Shown here: piece by piece, positions 7,844 through 14,927 of the stretch
Numbering within the stretch: position 1 is the stretch's first letter
Layout: every line of letters starts with the position of its first letter
NCBI GenBank assembly: GCA_001603165.1
Contig: LVBN01000051.1
Span: forward strand, 1-41,068
Source of the DNA: Spirochaetales bacterium Spiro_12
GTDB lineage: Bacteria; Spirochaetota; Spirochaetia; Treponematales; Rectinemataceae
Length of the DNA: 41,068 bases
Reading direction: 5' to 3'
Translations under genes and position numbers: made by a program
The notes under the pieces: model-generated
Database searches by the model: none
What the model was told of the DNA's origin: nothing
What the model saw: only the letters and a program-made list of their open reading frames with translations

Positions 7844-9269
7844 TGTAGCTAAACGAGCTTTGGGGAGCTGGACGGGCCCGCACGAAGGCGGCGAGCAACT
7901 CCACCAAAGCCTCCGGCACGGGATATGCGGGGTTGGTGAAGGAATCGAAGTTCTCGGTTTCGGTTTCGACCTGTTTCAGGACATAGTTCATCGAGGGAAC
8001 AATCCTCGCGGCGGCTTGGGGCCGGGCGTCCAGAAGTTTCTCGAAGGCCGCCGGCGAAACCTGCATATCCTTTTCTCCGTAAATCAGAAGAAGGGCTGTC
8101 TTGACCCTGGAAAGCTCCTTGGCCGGATCGAAGCCAAGCCAGGATTTCAGCCACGGAATCCGCTGGGAAGCAAAAAAATCCGCCAACTGGGGCGACGGCG
8201 AAGGAAAGGAGCGGTTCGATAGAATAGCCTCGGTGATAGTCCGCGCCTCATCCTGGAGGCTTTGGCTCAAGCCTTCCAGGGAGGATCGCAGAAGATCCAG
8301 CGGCCGCTCCCCCGATACGGCTATGGCGACCAACCCATCGACGAAGAACTCTTCCTCCGCAAGGCGGTTGAGCGCCGCGGCGCCGATCCAAGCTCCTTCG
8401 TTCATGCCCACAACGATTATCCGGGAATAGTCGCCCGATTCGATAAAGCCGGCGACAATCCGCGTCGCATCGTCGATGTGCTCATCCAGGCTTACGCTCA
8501 GCCCCGGCGAAGCCTTCGTATAGGCTTCTCCGGAACCTCGTTTATCGTATCGGAAGCTGGCTATCGATCGTGACGCCAATGCCCTTGCCAGAAGGGCGAG
8601 GCTGTCCGAGCGGCCGGGAACGTTAAAATTGTTTCCGTCCCTGTCGCTGGTGCCCGAGCCCGATACAAATATCACCAGGCTGGAAGCCGCCGAGCCCGAT
8701 TCGGGGATGAGAAGGGTTCCCGGAAGATGGCCGTCCCGGACTTTTACATTGATCTTTCTCTCGCCCGGATAAAGCTCCGCCTCCGTGGGCGATAGTCTGA
8801 AGCTCCCCTTCCAGGATTTGGAGCGGGCCGTCCCGACAACCGCGTCGAGGGAAGAGGCGTAAATACCCTCGAAGAGAAGATCCTCCCCCGGTCCCAGGGC
8901 GCCGAAGGAGAAGCTCAGCCTGGAGCCGGTCCAGGAAACCTCATCCAAGGGATACCCGAACATGGACTGCCCGGGAATATCCAGAAGCGCTCCCAGGCCC
9001 CGGTCCAACAACCTGAGGCTGATCGAAGCCTGGAGCGAAGAGCCTTCTTCCGCCGGGCTTCCCGGAGAGGCAGATTTCGTGCCGCCACGGGGAGCGGCCG
9101 GCCCCTTTGTCTCCTTCCTGATCGCTAAGGTACCGGTCCATACCCCGGATCGAATCCCCGTCGTGGCCTTCCCCGCATTTTCCCCCTCCGAGGATGCCTG
9201 GGCGGTCGTGAGCGGGGGAGCGAGAAGAAAGAGAAGAAGCGCCAAAAGAACGGGCGGCAGGGATTTCAC
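7833..9269 (-). CDS. Exported alpha/beta-hydrolase-like protein lacking catalytic Ser and His
   Basis: This 478-residue protein begins with a signal peptide (about 1-24, possible cleavage at TTAQA). It has an N-terminal beta-rich domain (about 35-180), then a bacterial exported alpha/beta hydrolase domain with VSGSGTSDRDGN (202-213) and FRYDKRGSGEA. The nucleophile elbow, normally GHSEG in this family, reads GMNEG (288-292), so the Ser position is Asn290. The catalytic Asp is present (EKDMQV, D401). The His that usually follows Asn near the end is Tyr429 (PSMNYVLK). Two of three catalytic residues are gone, so it is probably a non-catalytic or altered relative. The start is GTG, five bases after the adk stop, so it is probably co-transcribed with adk. 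Confidence 0.85.
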   Translation of the reverse strand: MKSLPPVLLALLLFLLAPPLTTAQASSEGENAGKATTGIRSGVWTGTLAIRKETKGPAAPRGGTKSASPGSPAEEGSSLQASISLRLLDRGLGALLDIPGQSMFGYPLDEVSWTGSRLSFSFGALGPGEDLLFEGIYASSLDAVVGTARSKSWKGSFRLSPTEAELYPGERKINVKVRDGHLPGTLLIPESGSAASSLVIFVSGSGTSDRDGNNFNVPGRSDSLALLARALASRSIASFRYDKRGSGEAYTKASPGLSVSLDEHIDDATRIVAGFIESGDYSRIIVVGMNEGAWIGAAALNRLAEEEFFVDGLVAIAVSGERPLDLLRSSLEGLSQSLQDEARTITEAILSNRSFPSPSPQLADFFASQRIPWLKSWLGFDPAKELSRVKTALLLIYGEKDMQVSPAAFEKLLDARPQAAARIVPSMNYVLKQVETETENFDSFTNPAYPVPEALVELLAAFVRARPAPQSSFSYIRK

Positions 9270-9274
9270 GGCAG

Positions 9275-9904
9275 TCAGGCCTTGATGGCCTCCATGAAAC
9301 GCTCATACACCCTTTCGGGGGCACCGGTGCCGTCGATGGTCAGAAGTTTGCCCTTGCCGCCGTACCATTCGACCAGCGGAGCTGTCTGGCTTCTGTAGGC
9401 CGACAACCGGGTCCTGATGGACTCCTGGCTATCGTCGGGCCTCGTGTATAAACCCGCGCCGCAGGCATCGCAGACACCCTCCACCGAAGGGGGCATGGAT
9501 TCGATGTGATAGATTTTCCCGCAGCCCGAACATATGCGACGTCCGGTGAGCCGCTTGAGTATCACCGAGTCCTCCACGTCGAAATTGATCACCCATTCGG
9601 GGTCGGAAATACCCGCCAAGGCTTCGGCCTGACCTGTGGTACGCGGAAATCCGTCCAGGATCCACCCTCGTTGCGCATCGTTTTGGGATAGGCGTTCCTC
9701 CACGAGGGCTATGGTAAGCGCATCCGGCACGAGACTGCCTTCGTCGAGTATACCTTTTACCTTTTTTCCCAATTCGGAGCCGTCCTTGATCGCGGCCCTG
9801 AAGAGATCGCCGGTGGAAATATGGGGAAGCCCCATCCGTCCGGAGGCCAGAGCCGCCAGCGTACCTTTGCCGGCCCCCGGAGGGCCGAGAAATACCATTT
9901 TCAT
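9275..9904 (-). CDS. adk: Adenylate kinase, zinc-lid type
   Basis: Adk interconverts ATP plus AMP with two ADP. The P-loop is GPPGAGKGT near the N-terminus, the AMP-binding segment is HISTGDLFR, and DGFPRT is present. The LID domain has a Cys4 zinc site (CSGC, then CDAC), as in many Gram-positive and spirochaete enzymes. I take ATG at 9902-9904 (209 residues), because GGAG lies about ten bases upstream; the in-frame ATG at 9913 has the same GGAG only one base away. The hydrolase-like gene follows after five bases and the NadD-like gene lies upstream on the same strand. Confidence 0.95.
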   Translation of the reverse strand: MKMVFLGPPGAGKGTLAALASGRMGLPHISTGDLFRAAIKDGSELGKKVKGILDEGSLVPDALTIALVEERLSQNDAQRGWILDGFPRTTGQAEALAGISDPEWVINFDVEDSVILKRLTGRRICSGCGKIYHIESMPPSVEGVCDACGAGLYTRPDDSQESIRTRLSAYRSQTAPLVEWYGGKGKLLTIDGTGAPERVYERFMEAIKA

Positions 9905-10022
9905 GCGTCGCATTCTCCAATACTTCTGAATTTTATCGCGAGCCCCGAGCGTATACTATTTGGTCGCTTCTTCCAATCCTCGGTCTGTTGCAGATTCGAA
10001 AACCTTTCGCCGAAGGCACTAA

Positions 10023-10961
10023 TCAGGACCCCGACCAAGGCTGGTTCATATTATACCTGAAAAGAATCTCGAGTTTATCCCTGATGCTTTCAGTGGGCAA
10101 AACCAGGGTTATCGCCCTGTTCTCCCTGAAAACAGTGCTCGATGGAGTTCCGACCACACGCTTTTCAATAGTCACCGGAACACCCATTTTCCGTATTCTT
10201 TCGAGATAAGGAACAAAACTTCCCTTTACCGATCTTCGCGCCACATGAATCGAGTGGCTGAACTCCACTCCCGACAGGGAAGCCTGGCGCCTCCAGACCC
10301 GCAGGTCCTCCTCAAGAAAATCGGTGGCGATCGGAAGGACATCGGAGCCGATAAGGTGGGTGAGTTCCAGCTTCATGCCCGTGTGCATGGCCACGAAGCG
10401 TCGGACGATTTCGATGGTATCCGCGTTCGCCCCAATATCCAAGGGTAGTATGAAGGGTTCGAAGAGGCCGGCCAGTTGCATTTTCGCGATCTGATAGCGG
10501 AAGGAATAATCGGTTTTCCGCGGCTTGTCCTGATTTTGGGCGCCTTCGGGTACGGCGATGAGAATATCCGACCTGTTGTGGCTGGAGGCGAGAAGTCTCA
10601 GCGCGATGGTGAGGTGGGTAAGTTGGAACGGATCGAACGAACCGATATAGAGGGCGACCCGGGCCACCCCCCCTGGATATCTTACGATTTTCGGGTAGTC
10701 CTTGGTATCCAGCGGTATGATCTGCCCCCTGGAAGCCTTCGTATCGATATCGAACAAGGCTTGTACGATGAGCTGTTCATAGTAGGCATAGTCCCGGAGC
10801 TCTCCCGGCCCAAGGTAACCGAGGTGCGGAAGGGATTCAAAAATCTTCTTCAATCGTTTGGCGAGAAGCTCCACCTTGGAATTGGAAAACTTTGAAGGCC
10901 ATAAACAGGGAAATCCCAAATCCTTGTGTACGGAAAGCCCCTGCCCTTCGGATCGATCCAT
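10023..10961 (-). CDS. NadD-like nucleotidyltransferase with altered HxGH motif
   Basis: This 312-residue protein has an N-terminal region of about 100 residues that I do not recognise, followed by a nicotinate-nucleotide-adenylyltransferase-like domain. The nucleotide-binding motif is GSFDPFQLTH (107-116): H116 is kept, but the first His of HxGH is Gln113. Other family landmarks are present: KPRKTDYSFRYQIAKMQL, IGSDVL (204-209) and the C-terminal SSTVFRE (274-280), equivalent to SSTxIR. NAD synthesis from nicotinate mononucleotide is the likely role, but the altered motif and extension leave other nucleotidyl substrates possible. The ATG at 10961 is preferred; an in-frame TTG at 11000 would add 13 poorly conserved residues. 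Confidence 0.72.
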   Translation of the reverse strand: MDRSEGQGLSVHKDLGFPCLWPSKFSNSKVELLAKRLKKIFESLPHLGYLGPGELRDYAYYEQLIVQALFDIDTKASRGQIIPLDTKDYPKIVRYPGGVARVALYIGSFDPFQLTHLTIALRLLASSHNRSDILIAVPEGAQNQDKPRKTDYSFRYQIAKMQLAGLFEPFILPLDIGANADTIEIVRRFVAMHTGMKLELTHLIGSDVLPIATDFLEEDLRVWRRQASLSGVEFSHSIHVARRSVKGSFVPYLERIRKMGVPVTIEKRVVGTPSSTVFRENRAITLVLPTESIRDKLEILFRYNMNQPWSGS

Positions 10962-11013
10962 GCCTACAGTATCCCTTGAAAAAAAGAAAAAGGCAATCAA
11001 ATTTGTTTTATGT

Positions 11014-11130
11014 TAATAATTATATATTTATCGATTCAGGCAACCCAAAACCGGCTCTATAAAATATTTTTATATTTATCACATTTTATCGATAATTATT
11101 TCTTGACAGCAAAAAAAAAGGATGCATACT
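11014..11130 (+). promoter_or_regulatory. A+T-rich hyd operon promoter region
   Basis: TTGACA (11103-11108) and CATACT (11125-11130) are separated by 16 bases, giving a start near 11138 and a leader of about 65 bases before hydC. Upstream lies an A+T-rich block, unlike the G+C-rich surroundings. It contains an inverted repeat AATAATTAT (11015-11023) with ATAATTATT (11092-11100) and two copies of ATCGAT (11030-11035, 11088-11093). These could be an UP-like element or a regulator site; no known operator was recognised. Confidence 0.6.
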
Positions 11131-11204
11131 GAAGCTGATAGAATCCAGAACCACCGTTGTACCCGCCCGCCTTACGCTTCGGTTCGAACGGACAAGGAGG
11201 CCGT

Positions 11205-11720
11205 ATGCCAACGACCCTTTCCAGTCAATCAAGTCCCGGCATCGAAGCGATCATCCAAAAACACAAGGGGACATCGGGAGCGCTGCTCAAGGTGCTGGAG
11301 AACGTACAGGAGGAGGATCCCAAACACTATCTATCCGAATCCTCAATGAGGAGCATCTCCTCATTGATGGGATTGCCTCTCTCCCAGGTATATTCCATGG
11401 CGACGTTTTACTCATTTTTCAATTTGAAGCCCCAGGGCAGGCACTCCATCGTCGTCTGCAGAGGCACGGCCTGTCACACCAGGGGATCGCTCGCCCTCCT
11501 CAACGAAGCTCTTTCGAGAATGGGAATCAAGGAATTCAAAGAGGAAGAGGAAAACTCGGCTACGAGCCTCGACGGTTTCGCTTCAATCCGCACCGTAGCC
11601 TGCTTCGGCCAGTGCGCCCTGGCGCCGGTGGTAATGATAGATGGCGTCGTGAAATCCCGCATGACCATCGGGAAGCTCGTCTCCCTCCTCGAAAAAATGA
11701 AAAAGGGAGGCGTCGAATGA
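11205..11720 (+). CDS. hydC: Hydrogenase subunit HydC, NuoE-like [2Fe-2S] protein
   Basis: HydC is the small thioredoxin-like [2Fe-2S] subunit of multimeric NAD-linked [FeFe]-hydrogenases and is homologous to NuoE of complex I. The 171-residue protein has the NuoE helical N-terminus, including LPLSQVYSMATFYSFF, and all four cluster cysteines: C85 and C90 (CRGTAC), then C133 and C137 (CFGQC). In known complexes HydC sits beside HydB and takes part in electron transfer. The ATG at 11205 has AAGGAGG ending four bases upstream. The stop overlaps the hydB start as ATGA, so the two are translationally coupled. It is the first gene of the operon. Confidence 0.94.
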   Translation: MPTTLSSQSSPGIEAIIQKHKGTSGALLKVLENVQEEDPKHYLSESSMRSISSLMGLPLSQVYSMATFYSFFNLKPQGRHSIVVCRGTACHTRGSLALLNEALSRMGIKEFKEEEENSATSLDGFASIRTVACFGQCALAPVVMIDGVVKSRMTIGKLVSLLEKMKKGGVE

Positions 11721-14700
11721 AAACCCAGACCGATCTCGGAACCCTGAGAAAAGAAGGATTATCCCATTTATTCAACGGGAAACCTTGGATCTCCGTCGGA
11801 TTGGGAACCTGCGGCATAGGCAACGGAGCCGACGAGGTTTTTCAAGCCCTGCAAGATAAGGCCACGGCGGAGAAGCTCGATCTGCGGATACGACAGGTAG
11901 GTTGCTTTGGTTTCTGCGCCGCCGAGCCCATGGTCATGGCCTACCGTCCGGGCAAGCCGGTACTCATGTTCTCCGAGGTAAGGGCCTCCAGAGCCCAAAC
12001 TTTACTGCGGGGCATGGCCGATGATGAAGCTTTCGACAAGCTGGCAAAGCTGGCGGAGGCTAAAATCGAATCCTGGGACTTCAGGACCCATTCTCTCAAT
12101 TTCGGCCAGGCCTATCCATTTTTACCCACCTGGAAAGAGCTGGCTTTTTTCAAAGGCCAGGAAAAATTGGTCTTGCGGGATTGCGGGCTTATAGATCCCG
12201 AGCGGATCGAAGAATATGTGGGTATCGGCGGCTATTTCGGCCTTCTCAAAGCCCTTAGCACCATGACTCCGGATTCGATTATCGAAGAGCTGAAGAAATC
12301 GGGACTCAGGGGACGGGGAGGCGCGGGTTTTCCCTCCTGGAAAAAATGGAGAATCATGCGGGACAACGTACTGGCCAAGCCCGGCGAGGCATACGTGGTC
12401 TGCAACGCCGACGAGGGCGATCCCGGCGCCTACATGAACAGGAACGAAATCGAGTCCGATCCCCACATGCTTCTGGAAGGGATAATCATCGGCGCCTATG
12501 CCATGGGAGCCACCAAGGGCATCGTCTATGTGAGGGCCGAGTATCCCCTCGCGGTGGAACGCTTTACCAAGGCTCTCGGGCAGGCCAGAAGCGCCGGGCT
12601 CCTGGGCAAGAACATACTTGGTAGCAAGTTTAACTTCGATATTGAAATAGTCACCGGAGCGGGCGCCTTTGTCTGCGGCGAGGAAACGGCCCTGATCGCA
12701 TCCATCGAGGGAAAGGCTGGCAGGCCTTCGCCGCGCCCGCCCTTCCCCGCCCAGCAGGGCTTGTACGGCAGGCCGACGACGATCAGCAATGTCGAAACCT
12801 GGTGCAATATTCCCCTCATAATCGCCCGGGGGGGAGACTTCTTCTCCACCTTCGGAACCGCGAACAGCAGGGGGACCAAGGTCTTCTCCTTCGTCGGAAA
12901 GGTCAGAAATACCGGCCTCGTGGAGCTGCCCCTGGGATCCACCCTCGAAAGCGCCGTTTACGGAATCTGCGAGGGCATGGGCCCAAAGAAAAAGATCAAG
13001 GGCCTGCAGTCCGGCGGCCCCTCGGGAGGCTGCATTCCCGCTTCGCTTTTCAAGACTCCCATCGATTACGAGCACCTTACCGAACTAGGGGCCATCATGG
13101 GCTCCGGCGGCATGGTAGTCATGGACCAGGACAACTGCATGGTGGACGTGGCGCGCTACTTTATCAGCTTTACCGCCAACGAATCCTGCGGCAAGTGCAC
13201 TCCCTGCCGGGAGGGCACTTCCCAAATGCTCAACATCCTCCAGGGTGTTTCCAACGGAGAGGCCAGCGAACAGGATCTGAAAACCCTGGAGTCCCTGGCC
13301 TTGGCCGTAAAGGATTCGGCGCTCTGCGGGCTCGGCCAGACAGCGGCCAATCCGGTGCTCACCACCCTGAAGTACTTCAAGGACGAGTATATCCAGCATA
13401 TAAAGGCCAAGCGCTGCCCGGCGGGCATTTGCGAAAATCTTTACGTGGCGCTCTGCGAATCCTCCTGTCCCTTGCACATGAACATTCCGGGATACCTGCA
13501 GCTGCTCAAGGAAAACAGGATCGAAGACGCCTTCGAGCTGACCCTGAGGGAAAACCCCCTGCCCGGCGCCCTGGGAAGAATCTGTCATTTCCACTGCAGA
13601 ATGCGCTGCCGTCGGGATATGTTGGACGAATCGGTGTCCCAGGGCGAAATCCACCGCTATCTGGCCGACACCATGTACAAGATGGGCAGAGAAAAGTCCA
13701 TCTACAACAAGCTTATCAAAGAAAAGCTTCCCCCCGGCGGCAAGAAGATATCCATTGTCGGCGCAGGCCCCGCCGGCCTCTCCGCCGCTTTCTGGCTCAG
13801 CAGGCTCGGGCACGAGGTTACGGTGTACGACGCCGAACAGGAAGCCGGCGGAATCCTGCGCTGGGGCATCCCCGCCTATCGCCTGCCCAAGGATGTGCTG
13901 AAAAAGGAAATCGCCTTTATCCAAAAATTGGGCGCCAGATTCATTTTCAACACGAGGATGGAAACCAAGGATCAGTGGCAGCGACTTTTGGACGCATCCG
14001 ACGCGGTGATCGTCGCCGTAGGCGCAAGCCATGAAATTGCCCTCGGCATTCCCGGCGAGGACATGAAAGGAGTCTTCGGCGCCGGGGAATTCCTCAAAAA
14101 AATCAGTGAAAACCAAAAAATGAAGCTCGGCAGCGAGGTTGTGGTGGTCGGCGGCGGTAACTCGGCCATCGACGCGGCTAGATCCGCCCTCAGGCTGGGC
14201 GCCACCGTCACCCTGGTATATCGGAGAGCCCGCTCCGATATGCCCGCCAACGCCGAAGAGCTCAACGGAGCCCTGGATGAAGGTATTTCGGTTCTCTGTA
14301 TGACCCAGCCCATAGAGGTGCTCGGCAAAACGGAAGGATCTTCCAAAAAAGTGAGCGCGCTCAAGGTGCAGCGTATGAAGGCAGGACCTGTGGATAGCTC
14401 CGGCCGGCCTACGCCTGTGCCCACCAACGAATTCTACGAGATTCCCTGCGATTCGATCCTCGTGGCTATAGGCGAAAAAGTCAGGATTCCCGGATTGGAC
14501 GGCCTGGACATACAGATGGAAAAGGACGGTCGCCTCAAGGTTGATCCCTACTCCCTCAGGTCGGCGAATAACAAGCTCTTCGCCTGCGGCGACGCGGTTA
14601 TGGGGCCGGCGACAGCCGCCGAGGCTATGGGGCAGGCCAGGGTGGTCTCGGAAGTGCTGGACGAGGTCTTGAGCGGTCAAAAACGTTTCTTCAAGCTTTT

Positions 14701-14917
14701 CAGGCATTTTGACTACAAAATGGAAGTTCCGTCGAAACTCACCAAGGCCAAAATGATCAGAGCCACATTCATACCCGTGGACGCCCGCAAGAACAATTTT
14801 ATGGAGATATCCCTGGGATACACGGGCGAACAGGCCAGGATCGAGGCGGAGCGCTGCCTGCGCTGCGACGTCCGGGACCGCAAGCGCGAAACCTACAGCG
14901 CCCCGGTCCAGGAATAA
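11717..14917 (+). CDS. hydB: HydB (NuoF-like) fused to a GltD/NfnB-like flavoprotein
   Basis: This 1066-residue protein joins two enzymes. Residues about 20-100 form a thioredoxin-like [2Fe-2S] region with C32, C63 and C67 visible. Residues about 150-560 are the NuoF/HydB core: FMN loop GRGGAGFPSWKKW (199-211), NADEGDPGAYM (230-240), and the [4Fe-4S] cysteines C491, C494, C497 and C537. Where HydB normally continues into a 2[4Fe-4S] ferredoxin, the chain passes through CPAGIC (567-572) into a GltD-type region. That region has further Cys (C580, C584, C623, C627, C631), an FAD fold (VGAGPAGLSAA, 681-691), a nucleotide fold (VGGGNSAIDAA, 811-821) and ACGDAVMGPATAAEAMGQ (956-973). YRRARSDMPA (835-844) hints at NADP(H). 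The expected role is electron exchange among H2, NAD(H), ferredoxin and perhaps NADP(H); bifurcation is inferred. Confidence 0.92.
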   Translation: MKTQTDLGTLRKEGLSHLFNGKPWISVGLGTCGIGNGADEVFQALQDKATAEKLDLRIRQVGCFGFCAAEPMVMAYRPGKPVLMFSEVRASRAQTLLRGMADDEAFDKLAKLAEAKIESWDFRTHSLNFGQAYPFLPTWKELAFFKGQEKLVLRDCGLIDPERIEEYVGIGGYFGLLKALSTMTPDSIIEELKKSGLRGRGGAGFPSWKKWRIMRDNVLAKPGEAYVVCNADEGDPGAYMNRNEIESDPHMLLEGIIIGAYAMGATKGIVYVRAEYPLAVERFTKALGQARSAGLLGKNILGSKFNFDIEIVTGAGAFVCGEETALIASIEGKAGRPSPRPPFPAQQGLYGRPTTISNVETWCNIPLIIARGGDFFSTFGTANSRGTKVFSFVGKVRNTGLVELPLGSTLESAVYGICEGMGPKKKIKGLQSGGPSGGCIPASLFKTPIDYEHLTELGAIMGSGGMVVMDQDNCMVDVARYFISFTANESCGKCTPCREGTSQMLNILQGVSNGEASEQDLKTLESLALAVKDSALCGLGQTAANPVLTTLKYFKDEYIQHIKAKRCPAGICENLYVALCESSCPLHMNIPGYLQLLKENRIEDAFELTLRENPLPGALGRICHFHCRMRCRRDMLDESVSQGEIHRYLADTMYKMGREKSIYNKLIKEKLPPGGKKISIVGAGPAGLSAAFWLSRLGHEVTVYDAEQEAGGILRWGIPAYRLPKDVLKKEIAFIQKLGARFIFNTRMETKDQWQRLLDASDAVIVAVGASHEIALGIPGEDMKGVFGAGEFLKKISENQKMKLGSEVVVVGGGNSAIDAARSALRLGATVTLVYRRARSDMPANAEELNGALDEGISVLCMTQPIEVLGKTEGSSKKVSALKVQRMKAGPVDSSGRPTPVPTNEFYEIPCDSILVAIGEKVRIPGLDGLDIQMEKDGRLKVDPYSLRSANNKLFACGDAVMGPATAAEAMGQARVVSEVLDEVLSGQKRFFKLFRHFDYKMEVPSKLTKAKMIRATFIPVDARKNNFMEISLGYTGEQARIEAERCLRCDVRDRKRETYSAPVQE

Positions 14918-14927
14918 GGGGGAAGCC

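Noticed and set aside
11003-11020. Possible Rex (NADH-sensing) operator before hydC
   Set aside because: Only half of the TTGTTAA-N4-TTAACAA pattern is matched; too weak to call.
11180-11190. GGTTCGAA resembling a tRNA T-arm
   Set aside because: No acceptor stem or anticodon arm can be formed around it; it lies in the hydC leader.
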